Positions 9,293 through 18,252 of a DNA stretch of 32,097 nucleotides are shown here, piece by piece. The number at the start of each line of letters is the position of its first letter. Position 1 is the stretch's first letter. Below the pieces are notes generated by a model that saw only the letters and a program-made list of their open reading frames with translations, was not told the origin of the DNA and did not search any database. The position numbers and the translations under genes were made by a program. Source of the stretch: Candidatus Saccharicenans subterraneus (GTDB lineage: Bacteria; Acidobacteriota; Aminicenantia; Aminicenantales; Saccharicenantaceae); contig QUAH01000019.1 in the NCBI GenBank assembly GCA_003426165.1, positions 1-32,097 of the forward strand, written 5' to 3'.

Positions 9293-10366
9293 TCACTCGG
9301 CGAAGGCGGAGGTATCCAGCCATTCCTTTTTTAAGATGCTCCAGAAGTCTTCGGCCAGGCCGCGGAGAACATAGTCGTAGGGCAGCCAGCCGTAGCCGTG
9401 GTCGCCCCAGGATGTGCCCCAGGAGTTGCGGATGAGGAGGGCGCCTTTGGTCTTTTCCTTGCTGAACTTGTTGGTTATCTCCAGCTTATCATCGTAGCCA
9501 ACGGCCATTACCGCATGGCCGCCTTCCAGGCGTTCGCGGGGAGAGGGGAACGGGATGCGGCCATCAGTTTCAGCCTGCTCTATGGAGTTATAGACAGAAA
9601 AGCCAAAGATGAACGGAAAACCTTTGGCCAGGTAGGTCTTCAGGCTGTGGAGCACATCCTTCGGGCTCGCACCGGCCGGGTCGTGGCGGAAGTATTTTAT
9701 GGTCTGGTAGTTCTGGGCGAAAGCATAGCAGAAGGCCGAAGGCTCCCGGTCGAAGGAGGAGGCGTCGTCGGTATATGGCCAGTAGGATTCGGGCGGCACT
9801 CCGAACAGCACCATGGCTCCCATGGTGGTGCGGAGGTAGGCCCCGGTGTCGCCGCGGAGCTTCATCAGGTTGCGGGTAACCTTGTAGAGAAAGAGGCGCG
9901 AGGCGTCGAGGTGGCGGCCGAAGGCCCGGCGCTCGTAGTATTCGATGAGGCCCACTCCAGCGTGAGCCGTGCAGGAACCGAGTCCACCCTGGTCTTCAAC
10001 GGGCGAACAGTACTCGCGGAGGTCGACCGAAGCCGGAAGCGACTCAGCATCGATGCGACGGCTGAGGGGCGGGAGGTCATATGTCTTGGCTAAGCTCGGT
10101 CTTTTTTTAATTTCCCTTTTCAGTCGCTCATCGCTGTCGAGGAGCTCCCGGATTTCGGGAGTGCGTTCGTGATAATCGCGAAAGTCGGGGCGGTCTGGCA
10201 GCCAGCCCATACCGCGCCTGAAGCCGGAGGGCGGGATGAAGGTTTCCGGCTCAGTATCAGGGTCGTGGGCGGAAAAGAGGTCCGTCCTGGCGGAATCTTT
10301 TCCGGCAGTTTCGATGGTTCCCGGATAAGATTTCCGGGTTTCCTTTGTTCCCTTTGTTTGTGTCAT
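9293..10366 (-). CDS. Papain-like (C1 family) cysteine peptidase
   Basis: The 357-residue protein carries a complete papain-type active site: oxyanion Gln126 in EDQGGLGSC, nucleophile Cys132, His284 in GGHAVMAVGYDD and Asn314 in RNSWGTSWG. Before it, MGWLPDRPDFRDY (about 53-65) is the N-terminal motif common to bacterial C1 peptidases of this type. There is no signal peptide, unlike its neighbours, so it may act in the cytoplasm or be exported another way. The N-terminal 50 residues are polar and probably disordered, and could act as a propeptide. A GGGGG ribosome binding site precedes the ATG. A relic of a second copy of its 3' end lies at 5955-6105. Confidence 0.9.
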   Translation of the reverse strand: MTQTKGTKETRKSYPGTIETAGKDSARTDLFSAHDPDTEPETFIPPSGFRRGMGWLPDRPDFRDYHERTPEIRELLDSDERLKREIKKRPSLAKTYDLPPLSRRIDAESLPASVDLREYCSPVEDQGGLGSCTAHAGVGLIEYYERRAFGRHLDASRLFLYKVTRNLMKLRGDTGAYLRTTMGAMVLFGVPPESYWPYTDDASSFDREPSAFCYAFAQNYQTIKYFRHDPAGASPKDVLHSLKTYLAKGFPFIFGFSVYNSIEQAETDGRIPFPSPRERLEGGHAVMAVGYDDKLEITNKFSKEKTKGALLIRNSWGTSWGDHGYGWLPYDYVLRGLAEDFWSILKKEWLDTSAFAE

Positions 10367-10439
10367 TAAATCCCCCTTTCCTTAATTTTATTTAATGTTC
10401 CCAAAGAAGAGAGCCAAATGAATATCCTGTCATCCATTT

Positions 10440-10745
10440 TTAAGCCATGAGGCGAATCATAATTTCCCAGAGCAATATCAGCGAGGCGAAAAGGACAATA
10501 AGCAGAACAGCCACCGTGGCCAGGGAGCGCACGAATTTCTCCGCGATATGCATCCGGTTCCAGCGCGGGGAGAAGGCGAAGAAGCGGCGGTTGCAGCCAT
10601 CGCACCTGTAGTGGCGGAGCGGGAGGGCGAAAGATACGGCTTTCTGCCAGAGACGGCGCGGACGACGTTCGAGTTGCTCGCCGCAGCGGGGGCATTTGTG
10701 TTCGTCAAGCCGACGGAGGTGGAGGTGGAAATTCTGGATCTTCAT
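10440..10745 (-). CDS. Small zinc-ribbon membrane protein
   Basis: The 101-residue protein has two Cys pairs, CPRCG near residue 18 and CDGCN near residue 48, spaced like a treble-clef zinc ribbon. A hydrophobic segment of about 25 residues near the C-terminus (VAVLLIVLFASLILLWEI) forms one membrane helix. I chose the ATG at 10745 because it overlaps the upstream stop in an ATGA arrangement, a strong sign of coupled translation; the longer frame from 10793 would run deep into the upstream gene. The function is unknown. A gap of 73 bp separates it from the protease start. Confidence 0.7.
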   Translation of the reverse strand: MKIQNFHLHLRRLDEHKCPRCGEQLERRPRRLWQKAVSFALPLRHYRCDGCNRRFFAFSPRWNRMHIAEKFVRSLATVAVLLIVLFASLILLWEIMIRLMA

Positions 10746-11107
10746 TGTTTTTTCTTTTCTTCGTCTTCCGGGTTGAGGAACCAGTTGGCCCACTGGCCGG
10801 CTTCCAGCACCATGGCGTTCCAGCCGAAGCCGAAGGCAAAGGCCAGGCAGAAGAGGCGGAAGTAGGTTTCAAAGCCGGGCGGATTGGCCGCGCCAGGGCC
10901 GAGCCCGGCGGCGTCATCCTTGAACTGCGGAAACAGCACCAGGGTGAGAATGATGCCGAGGATGAAGGTGGCCAGCGCCGAGAAGAAATAACGGCGGTCA
11001 AAGCCGTGGACCTCACCCTGGCGAAGCTTTCGCAGCCAGGGGATGAGGGAGCGGGCCACAACACCCAGGAAAAGCCCCAGGATCTTGATGATAAAAGGTG
11101 TGCTCAT
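10742..11107 (-). CDS. Small membrane protein of unknown function
   Basis: The 121-residue protein has three hydrophobic segments: near residues 5-24 (IIKILGLFLGVVARSLIPWL), 43-60 (FFSALATFILGIILTLVL) and 83-98. It ends in a charged tail EDEEKKKQ. I do not recognise a family. It is the first gene of the protease operon and overlaps the zinc-ribbon gene by 4 bp. GGAGAG lies 5 nt before the ATG. A perfect 22-bp palindrome of the repeat family begins 16 bp upstream of the start, so it would be in the leader if transcription starts beyond it. Confidence 0.65.
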   Translation of the reverse strand: MSTPFIIKILGLFLGVVARSLIPWLRKLRQGEVHGFDRRYFFSALATFILGIILTLVLFPQFKDDAAGLGPGAANPPGFETYFRLFCLAFAFGFGWNAMVLEAGQWANWFLNPEDEEKKKQ

Positions 11108-11122
11108 CAGCTCTCCTTCAGA

Positions 11123-11144
11123 GGGGACACCTGCAGGTGTCCCC
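11123..11144. repeat. Solitary palindrome of the GGGGACAC family
   Basis: A perfect 22-bp palindrome (GGGGACAC, CTGCAG, GTGTCCCC) sits 16 bp upstream of the start at 11107. No partner lies at the 83, 105 or 160 bp spacing seen elsewhere. A core-like AT-rich motif (AATATCAACAAGG) follows within 45 bp, so this may be half of an eroded unit. Confidence 0.85.
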
Positions 11145-11844
11145 TTCTTTGCCCCTTCTTGGCCTTTAACAATAAATTATTCAATATCAACAAGGTAGGC
11201 ATAAAAGCCCGGGCAGGCTACCGCCGGTGCAGGCTCGAGGCCGCAAAAAACAAAACCGCGCCAAAAACAGCGCATTATTCCTTTAATCTATAAAGGCCGG
11301 CTGCTCGGAGCCGGAATATCGCCGCGGATTTGTCCCCCGCCAAATAGAACAGGCAGAATGCCGTCGCAAGCACTATTCAAAGTTAATTGCAGGAGATGAT
11401 TTGATTGGCCAGAAGGCAAGGGCAGAGATTTCGAGCGCAGGTCAGCCCGGCAATCCAGGCTATATAAGAATAGTGCCCCTTCTATCGTACCTAAATTTTT
11501 CCTGTGACTAGTTAGAAATCCGGGTTCCCTTCTTTCTCTTCCAGGCCCAATCATTGAGTACCCCGAGCATTCTCAACGATCCATTGATTAATGCGAGAGG
11601 CCTGAAAAGAAACGACTCCGGGATTCCGCTTCCCTGGCCTATTTCAGCCATTACACCCTGGATTCCCGGCCACTCAGGCTCCCGTAAAATCAAGAATAAA
11701 AATTAACGCAGCAGGCAATTCTTGTCAAGAGAAAATTTGAGCAAAATAAGAGAAAATCAGGAAAAAGACAGTCCGCAGCCGTGACGAATCCTGTCACCGG
11801 GGATTGGCGCTGGTAAAGAGTTGTCCTGAGGGAAAAAAGTGAAT
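11145..11844. other. Gene-poor 700-bp region between two palindromes
   Basis: No convincing gene is present. Short minus-strand frames at 11288-11554 and 11508-11693 lack ribosome binding sites and recognisable motifs. A motif resembling the core of the palindrome-bounded repeats lies at about 11168-11195. No tRNA, rRNA or intrinsic terminator is visible. The stretch is bounded by a perfect palindrome on the left and a decayed one on the right. Confidence 0.5.
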
Positions 11845-11866
11845 CGGGACATGAGAGTGTGTCCCC
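11845..11866. repeat. Decayed palindrome of the GGGGACAC family
   Basis: The 22 bases start CGGGACA and end TGTCCCC with a non-symmetric middle. Length and outer arms match the family with one end mismatch. It lies 4 nt beyond the stop codon of the sensor gene (11871-11873), the same placement as several intact copies. Confidence 0.6.
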
Positions 11867-11870
11867 CATC

Positions 11871-14800
11871 TTAAACGGCGGTGCGGTTCTTGCCGGCCGT
11901 CTTGGCCCGGTAAAGGGCCTGGTCGGCCCGGGCGATGAGCTCGTTGGTATCGCCACCTTCGACCGGGTTCATGGTAGCCAGGCCCAGGCACATGGTCAGG
12001 CGGACCGGCTGGATGTTGTTATTGTTTTCGGGCGGATGGCCATTTATTTCCTTGAGCTTCGGGTCGTTGAAGTCCGTGGAGGCTATGGCTTCCCGGATCC
12101 GCTCGGCCACCAGGTAAGCACCGGCGGTATCGGTTTCAGGCAGCACTATGGCGAACTCGTCGCCGCCATAGCGGCAGGCCAGGTCGGACGATCGCTGGCA
12201 GCACTTCAACATGATCAGGGCAACCTTTTTCAGGCACTCGTCGCCGGCCTGGTGACCGTAGGTGTCGTTGAACAGCTTGAAGTCGTCAAGGTCGGTGATG
12301 ATGACCGACAGTGGGCGCCTGGTGCGATGGGCCCGCCGCCACTCGTATTCCAGGAAATCGCGGAACCGCCGGTAATTGGAGAGGCCGGTCAGCTCGTCGG
12401 TGATGGCCAGGAGCTTCAGCTTGTCGTTGACCAGGCGCAGTTCCTCGGTGCGCTGGGCTACCAGGCTTTCCAGTTCCTGCTGGCGGCGGCTGATACGGCT
12501 GAGACGATACCTGTAAAGCCAGTAAAAAGCCCCGGCCACGGCCAGGACTTCGAGCAAATAGAACCACCAGGTGCGCCAGAAGGGCGGAATGACGCGAATG
12601 GCCAGGGAAGCGCCACCCTCGTCCCAGACCCCGTCACAGTTGGTGGCTTTCACCCGGAAGGTATAGGTGCCGGGCGGCAGGTTGCTGTAGGAAGCAAACC
12701 GCCTGCTGCCGGCATAGTTCCATTCCCGGTCAAATCCTTCCAGCATGTATGCATATTGATTCTTGTCCGGGGAGGTATAATCGAGGGCCACAAATTCAAA
12801 GGCCACCACCCGGTGTTTCCAGGTGAGCTCAAGGTAGCGGGTGTTGGACAGGGAATCGTTCAGTATCGTTTTCCCGTCAATCTGCTGCTCGGGTCTTACC
12901 GGGCGGTTCTGGATGAGAAGCCTGGTCAGGCGGACCGGCGGCCGGTAATCACTTTCCTTTATCTCGCGGGGGTTAAAAACGTTAAACCCATTTATGCCGC
13001 CGAAATAAATATGTCCCGAGCGGCTGCGGAGATGAGAGTTGCCATTGAACTCGTAGCCCTGGAGGCCATCATGAACATCGAAATTCCGGAAATGCTTCGT
13101 CCGGGGGTCGAAGCGGGAAAGGCCGCGGTTGGTGCTGAGCCAGAGGAAGCCGTCATCGTCCTCGAGAATCGAGTAGATAACCGAGGAGGGCAGGCCATGA
13201 GCTTCGTTGTAACGGGTGAAGGTCAGGGTGGCCGGGTCAAGGCGATTCAGGCCGCCGCCGTTAGTGCCCGCCCAGACCAGGCCCTGGCTATCGATAAAGA
13301 CACTTATGATAGAGTTAGAGCTTAGCGAGTTCGGGTTGCGGGGATCATTGACGAATATCTCGACTTCGCCGGATGAGGGGTTGAACCTGACCAGCCCGGT
13401 TTCGTAATCGGCCAGCCACAGGTTGCCCTTCTGGTCCTCAACCATATAGAAAATGCGGCCACGGTTAATGGGGTCAGGGAGGGCAATATCAGTCTTCGGA
13501 GCGGGGTATGAAGCACCTTTAATGTTGGGTTTGGCCGGCTTGGATCCGGTGGAACCGGCGGAAGATGTGGAGGGAGCAGACCGGGCTGGAGCCTCCGGCG
13601 GGTTCAAATTAATTTTGTTTACAACTGGCCGCTTGAACCGGTTGGATGTCCGGTCGAAATATACCAGGCCGCTGGAAACCGTGCCGACCCAGAGGGTATT
13701 ATTCCGGTCGAGCAACAGGCTGCGGATATGGTCCTCGGGCAGAGAGCCCGGGCGGGAAGGATTGGCCCGGTAATGGATGAAACGGCCGGTTGCCGGGTTG
13801 TAACGATTTAGCCCGCCGTAGAGAGTGCCGACCCAGAGAGTGTGGTCGGCATCGCGGTCCTCGAGCAGGCAGAAAATGCGGTCGCTGCTGAGGGAATAGG
13901 GAGAATCGGGATTGCGCGGGTCGGCCCGAAGGTGGAAGACAATTTTATGTTCTAGGTCAAAAGCGGAAATGCCGCCGCCGTCAGTGCCGACATAGGTAAA
14001 ACCAGAGCTGTGTTCGCAGAAAGCCCTGACCGCCGGTTGCTGAAGGCTGAACGGGTCCTGGGGGTTGGAGAGAAAGCGCTTGAAATACTGGCGCTCAAGG
14101 TTGAGCTGGCTGATGCCGCGGTAGGTGCCGATCCAGAGGATATCATCGGGAGTGCGCAGAAGGGCCAGCACACGGTTGTCGGGGAGGGCGGAAAGGTCAT
14201 AGGACTTATATTTGTAGGATATAAAGATTCCGTTGGAAGGATAGAAATGGTTGAGTCCGCCAGAGTCGGTCCCGACCCAGAGGGAACCGTCGTGATCGCG
14301 GATGAGGCAGTTGACGGCGTTGTCGCTGATCGAGGAAAGGTCAGGGAGGATTTGAGGGCTGGTGTGGAGAGTGGCCGAGGGGCTGGCCTGGGGGGAGGAG
14401 GACGGAGGAGTAGATTGAAGCGGTTTCGGTGATTGAGGCGATTGGAGGGATTGGGGGGATTGGGGCGGTAAAGAAGATGCCGGCCTTGTTGAAAGCGCCG
14501 CGGCTGGCGAGCCAGGGGGGACGAGGGCCGGATTGCCGGCGTTAGCTGGAGCGATGGCGGGAGCCTGGTAATATATCTTAAATTCGCCGCTGGCCGGAAG
14601 ATAACGAATAAGCCCGGAAGAGGCTGTACCTATCCAGATGATGTCGGCGGACGAGGGGGTGGAGCGGCTGGATTGGCTTGAGGAGTCGCGGCCATGATCG
14701 GACCCGGCCGGGCGTGGTTCGGGCTCGATAAGCAGGGCGTTTATGAAATCATCAGGAAGGGATGAACTGATTCTTACATGGGACGTCGGTGGAGGAAGAT

Positions 14801-15770
14801 AGCGCGGGGCGGGAGCAGGGTCGGTAGTTTGGGGTGCGGAGCTGCTGACCGCAGAATTTGAGTCCAGGGCCGTTGAGGTCGGGGAAGTTATTTCTGAAGA
14901 TGTCGCGGTGAACGGGGCATTCCTCACAGAGATTAAATTCGGGGCAGTCGGGGAAGCAGAGGCTGTTTCGTTTTCATAGCCGGGGAGGACGGGGGCAACG
15001 GCTCCGGCCCTGATTTGAATTATTTGGCCGGTGGAAGGGTCGAGGCGGTTGAGGCCGCCGCCGGCAGTTCCAATCCAGATATATCCAAGACGGTCCTGGG
15101 TGATGGCCCGGACCTGATCGCTGCTGAGGGTTTGATGCGGGCGGGCCGGGTTGTGCTGGTAGCGGATAAAAATTTTGGTATTGCGGTCGAAGAGATTCAG
15201 GCCACGGTCAGTGCCGATCCAGAGGCGGCCTTCGCGGTCTTCAAAAAGGGTCAGGATGCGGGAGGAGGAGAGGGATTTCGGGTTGGACGGTTCGTGGAGG
15301 TAGTGGATAAATTGCTCCCGCTTGGCGATGAACTCATTGAGGCCATTTTCGGTGCCGGCCCAGAGGGTTCCGGTATGGTCAACCAGGAGGGCATTTATCC
15401 AGGAGTTGGACAAGGAATTCGGGTCGCCTTCGATGGGAAGGTAGACGGTGAACTGGTAGCCGTCGAACTTATTGAGGCCGGACTCGGTGCCGAACCAGAG
15501 AAAGCCCTCGTGGTCGACAGCTACGGAGAGGACTGAATTTTGTGAAAGACCCTTTTCAATGGAAATATTGCGGAATAAGAGATGCGGGCCAAGCTGTGAG
15601 TAGAGCGGAGTTGTGGCGGGGGGAAGGAGCAGGGACAGGATGAGGAGAAAAAGAAGGGGAGAAAGCAATGGAGAAAGAAAGGAGGGGAACTGGGCGGAAA
15701 GAAAGGAGCGGAAGGAGCGGAAAATTTTACGCCGAACGCAGCCACTCATTCCAACCACTTTAATGTCCAT
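11871..15770 (-). CDS. Two-component-propeller sensor diguanylate cyclase
   Basis: This 1299-residue protein should sense a periplasmic ligand and make cyclic di-GMP. After a Leu-rich signal or anchor (about 25-58), fourteen propeller-blade signatures of the LWxGT type occur near residues 91, 137, 184, 232, 379, 498, 546, 593, 646, 694, 785, 833, 877 and 922, enough for two seven-bladed propellers. A Y_Y_Y domain (about 980-1062), a membrane helix (1067-1088), a short coiled coil and a GGDEF domain (about 1118-1295) follow. The catalytic GGDEF is intact at 1202-1206, and an RxxD inhibitory site (1193-1196) lies five residues before it. Three Pro/Ser/Ala-rich linkers (about 256-335, 403-478, 716-768) interrupt the blades. 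The start is weakly supported; the ATG for residue 8 is an alternative. Confidence 0.92.
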   Translation of the reverse strand: MDIKVVGMSGCVRRKIFRSFRSFLSAQFPSFLSPLLSPLLFLLILSLLLPPATTPLYSQLGPHLLFRNISIEKGLSQNSVLSVAVDHEGFLWFGTESGLNKFDGYQFTVYLPIEGDPNSLSNSWINALLVDHTGTLWAGTENGLNEFIAKREQFIHYLHEPSNPKSLSSSRILTLFEDREGRLWIGTDRGLNLFDRNTKIFIRYQHNPARPHQTLSSDQVRAITQDRLGYIWIGTAGGGLNRLDPSTGQIIQIRAGAVAPVLPGYENETASASPTAPNLISVRNAPFTATSSEITSPTSTALDSNSAVSSSAPQTTDPAPAPRYLPPPTSHVRISSSLPDDFINALLIEPEPRPAGSDHGRDSSSQSSRSTPSSADIIWIGTASSGLIRYLPASGEFKIYYQAPAIAPANAGNPALVPPGSPAAALSTRPASSLPPQSPQSLQSPQSPKPLQSTPPSSSPQASPSATLHTSPQILPDLSSISDNAVNCLIRDHDGSLWVGTDSGGLNHFYPSNGIFISYKYKSYDLSALPDNRVLALLRTPDDILWIGTYRGISQLNLERQYFKRFLSNPQDPFSLQQPAVRAFCEHSSGFTYVGTDGGGISAFDLEHKIVFHLRADPRNPDSPYSLSSDRIFCLLEDRDADHTLWVGTLYGGLNRYNPATGRFIHYRANPSRPGSLPEDHIRSLLLDRNNTLWVGTVSSGLVYFDRTSNRFKRPVVNKINLNPPEAPARSAPSTSSAGSTGSKPAKPNIKGASYPAPKTDIALPDPINRGRIFYMVEDQKGNLWLADYETGLVRFNPSSGEVEIFVNDPRNPNSLSSNSIISVFIDSQGLVWAGTNGGGLNRLDPATLTFTRYNEAHGLPSSVIYSILEDDDGFLWLSTNRGLSRFDPRTKHFRNFDVHDGLQGYEFNGNSHLRSRSGHIYFGGINGFNVFNPREIKESDYRPPVRLTRLLIQNRPVRPEQQIDGKTILNDSLSNTRYLELTWKHRVVAFEFVALDYTSPDKNQYAYMLEGFDREWNYAGSRRFASYSNLPPGTYTFRVKATNCDGVWDEGGASLAIRVIPPFWRTWWFYLLEVLAVAGAFYWLYRYRLSRISRRQQELESLVAQRTEELRLVNDKLKLLAITDELTGLSNYRRFRDFLEYEWRRAHRTRRPLSVIITDLDDFKLFNDTYGHQAGDECLKKVALIMLKCCQRSSDLACRYGGDEFAIVLPETDTAGAYLVAERIREAIASTDFNDPKLKEINGHPPENNNNIQPVRLTMCLGLATMNPVEGGDTNELIARADQALYRAKTAGKNRTAV

Positions 15771-15867
15771 TTAATTTCTCTGTAATTTGTATTAAATCGG
15801 GCCGGGCCGAGTCAATTCTTTTTCAGGGTGATGAAGGGGGTGAAAAAAGGGTGAGGTGGGGGTCAGA

Positions 15868-16046
15868 GGGGACACCTGCAACTGTCCCCGCTTCGCGCCG
15901 GCTGGCTTGACGCTAATTTATTATTTTTGAATAATTTGGCGCCGCCATTGTTTTGCCACAAATGGCACTTTTTGTCGCCTTTTGTAACCTATTGATCATA
16001 CACCCGTTGCGGGAATGAAAATTCGGGGACACCTGCAGGTGTCCCC
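15868..16046. repeat. Palindrome-bounded repeat unit, 179 bp
   Basis: The left palindrome (15868-15889) is imperfect, the right one (16025-16046) perfect; they start 157 bp apart. The AT-rich interior holds a core-like motif near 15985 (TAACCTATTGATCAT). The right palindrome ends 3 nt from the stop codon of glmS. The unit fills most of the 279-bp gap between glmS and the sensor gene. Either palindrome transcribed from the minus strand could form a strong hairpin. Confidence 0.8.
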
Positions 16047-16049
16047 TGT

Positions 16050-17879
16050 TTATTCGACGGTGACGCTCTTGGCCAGGTTGCGGGGCTGATCGACGTCAGT
16101 ACCCTTTAGGTCCGCAACGAAGTAGGCAAAGAGCTGGAGGGGCACGGTGTTGATGAAGGGCTGGAAGTATTCGTCCACGTCTTCCACTTCGAGGGCGTAA
16201 TCCAGCAGGGCGCGGGTCTCGGTGTCGCCGCGACTGATGAGCCCGACGATGATGCCGCCGCGCGACTTGGCTTCGAGGAGGTTGGAGATGATTTTCTTGA
16301 GCTGGCTGCCGCGGGTGGCCAGGGCCATGACCGGGACCTGCTCGTCGATGAGGGCAATGGGGCCATGCTTCATCTCGCCGGCCGGGTAGCCTTCGGCGTG
16401 GATGTAAGAAATCTCCTTGAGCTTGAGGGCGCCTTCGAGGGCAATCGGGTAATTGAGGCCGCGGCCCATGTAGATGAAGTCGTGGGCGCGGACGAAGCGG
16501 GCGGCCAGCTCTTTCACGGCTTCCTCGGCAGCTAACTGGCGCTCGAGCAAGGCCGGCAGCCGGCTGATCTGGTCGATGAAGGCAGCCAGGTCGGACTGGG
16601 CGAGGCGGCCGCGCTCCTGGGCCAGGTAAAGGGCCAGGAGAAGGAGCACCTCCACCTGGGCGATAAAGGCCTTGGTCGAGGCCACGCCGATTTCTATGCC
16701 GGCGCGGGTGTATACGACCTGTTCGGCCGCCCGGGCGATGGATGAATCCATGACGTTGCAGACGGCCAGGGTCTTAAGGCCGCGGGCCCGGACTTCCTTG
16801 AGGGCGGCCAGCGTGTCGGCGGTTTCGCCCGACTGCGAGATGAAGATGGCCAGGTCACCGGGCAGGAGGACCGAGCGGCGGTAGCGGAATTCCGAGGCGT
16901 ATTCAACCTCGGTGGGCAGGCCGGCGATTTCCTCGAAATAGTAGCGGCCGATGAGCCCGGCATGGTAGGAGGTGCCGCAGGCAATGATCAGGATGCGGTT
17001 GATGGAGTCGGGATCGAGGCTGAGCTCGTCGAAAACGACGCGGGGCGGGTCGCGCTTGATGCGGCCGAGGAAGGTATCGGTGAAGATGCGGGGCGTTTCG
17101 AAAATTTCCTTGTGCATGAAGTGCTTGTGACCGGCTTTTTCTGCCGACTGAAGGCTGAGGGTGACGGTCTGGGGCGGCGAGGAGATGGGCTCACCGGTGC
17201 GCAGGTCGAAGAGCTCAACCCGGTCGCGGTAGATGCGGGCAATTTCAAATTCTTTGAGGGTGATGACGCGGCGGGTAAAGGGCAGTAGGGCGGGAATATC
17301 GGAGGCAACAAAGTTTTCGCCGTCGCCCAGGCCGATGATAAGCGGCGAAAAATTCTTGGCCACGACGAAGTAATCGGGATTGGCGTGGCTGATGACGGCA
17401 ATGGCGTAGGTGCCTTCGACGCGGGCGAGGGCGCGGCGGACAGCCTGGTAGAGGTCGGGGGTGGGGCTTGCGCGCAGCTCCAGGTCGACGAGGTGGGCGA
17501 TGACCTCGGTGTCGGTTTCGGAGGCGAAGACGCGCCCCTGCTGGATAAGACTGGATTTGAGCTCGGCATAGTTTTCGATGATGCCGTTGTGGACGACGGC
17601 CAGGCCGTTGACCTTGTGGGGATGGGCGTTATTTTCGGAGGGGCGACCGTGAGTGGCCCAGCGGGTATGGCCGAGCCCGAAAGTGCCGCGGGGGCAGGAG
17701 GTGTTGACCAGGCTGGCCAGGGCGGAAATCTTCCCGACGGAACGCAGGATTTTGAGGCCTTCGGTGTTATAGATGGCCAGGCCGGCCGAGTCGTAGCCGC
17801 GGTATTCGAGGCGGCGCAGGCCCTCGAGGAGGATGGGGGCGGCCTGTTGGTGCCCGATGTAACCGACTATGCCACACAT
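16050..17879 (-). CDS. glmS: Glutamine--fructose-6-phosphate aminotransferase
   Basis: GlmS makes glucosamine-6-phosphate from fructose-6-phosphate and glutamine, the entry step to UDP-GlcNAc for peptidoglycan and lipopolysaccharide. The 609-residue protein has the usual length and layout: Cys2 nucleophile in MCGIVGYIG, an N-terminal glutaminase domain to about residue 220, two SIS sugar-isomerase domains (about 285-415 and 455-590) with CGTSYHAG and SQSGETADT motifs, and the canonical C-terminus ending LAKSVTVE. GAGGA lies about 10 nt before the ATG. It is transcribed away from pyruvate kinase. Its product could supply the GlcNAc donor for the glycan module, but that link is general metabolism and not shown by position. 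Confidence 0.97.
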   Translation of the reverse strand: MCGIVGYIGHQQAAPILLEGLRRLEYRGYDSAGLAIYNTEGLKILRSVGKISALASLVNTSCPRGTFGLGHTRWATHGRPSENNAHPHKVNGLAVVHNGIIENYAELKSSLIQQGRVFASETDTEVIAHLVDLELRASPTPDLYQAVRRALARVEGTYAIAVISHANPDYFVVAKNFSPLIIGLGDGENFVASDIPALLPFTRRVITLKEFEIARIYRDRVELFDLRTGEPISSPPQTVTLSLQSAEKAGHKHFMHKEIFETPRIFTDTFLGRIKRDPPRVVFDELSLDPDSINRILIIACGTSYHAGLIGRYYFEEIAGLPTEVEYASEFRYRRSVLLPGDLAIFISQSGETADTLAALKEVRARGLKTLAVCNVMDSSIARAAEQVVYTRAGIEIGVASTKAFIAQVEVLLLLALYLAQERGRLAQSDLAAFIDQISRLPALLERQLAAEEAVKELAARFVRAHDFIYMGRGLNYPIALEGALKLKEISYIHAEGYPAGEMKHGPIALIDEQVPVMALATRGSQLKKIISNLLEAKSRGGIIVGLISRGDTETRALLDYALEVEDVDEYFQPFINTVPLQLFAYFVADLKGTDVDQPRNLAKSVTVE

Positions 17880-18012
17880 GGGATTCTGTCCTCAGGAATA
17901 AGCCCAAATGAGCGAAACAAGCTAAAAATTAAAATTAAATAAGACAAGAAATAGACACACTCGCTTGCAATCATTTTTTTATTTTCCCTGCTTCCTTTGC
18001 CTTAGCGGAGAT

Positions 18013-18043
18013 ATTGTAGCACGAAAGCGCGGGTAAAATGCAA
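18013..18043 (-). promoter_or_regulatory. Possible sigma-70 promoter for glmS
   Basis: On the minus strand TTGCAT (18038-18043) and TACAAT (18013-18018) are 19 bp apart, and the -10 is preceded by TG one base away, an extended -10 form. The site is about 135 bp before the glmS start. The spacing is long, so the call is tentative. Confidence 0.35.
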
Positions 18044-18061
18044 GCAAAATCTAGCAGAACA

Positions 18062-18243
18062 GGGGACACCTTACAGTGTCCCCTTTTTGGGCTCAGCTTT
18101 ACCGATATCTAACTTGCTGATATTAAATATGTTGGGGACGCAACCGTAAAAAGAATCTAAAATCGCCAGAAATTGCAATTTTTAAATTATTTACTATCAA
18201 TCGGTTACAGCGCGAGATAGAGGGGACACTTGCAGGTGTCCCC
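18062..18243. repeat. Palindrome-bounded repeat unit, 182 bp (copy A)
   Basis: Palindromes at 18062-18083 (inner CTTACA) and 18222-18243 (inner TTGCAG) start exactly 160 bp apart, as in the copy at 20911-21092. The interior aligns to that copy without gaps over its right half, including GATATTAAA and the core ACTATCAATCGGTTACA. The left palindrome is followed by TTTTT. The unit lies in the divergent glmS-pyk region, and its right palindrome ends 9 bp before the likely pyk -35. Confidence 0.88.
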
Positions 18244-18252
18244 TCTTAATTA

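Noticed and set aside
11288..11693. Two short minus-strand genes
   Set aside because: No start signals or known motifs, and base pattern like spacer DNA.
11859..13325. Long plus-strand open frame opposite the sensor gene (488 codons)
   Set aside because: It is the antisense shadow of a GC-rich gene with clear domain matches on the minus strand; the product has no recognisable domain and no ribosome binding site.
17880..18061. glmS ribozyme upstream of glmS
   Set aside because: The sequence before glmS shows none of the conserved core that I would expect, and a promoter-like element occurs there instead.
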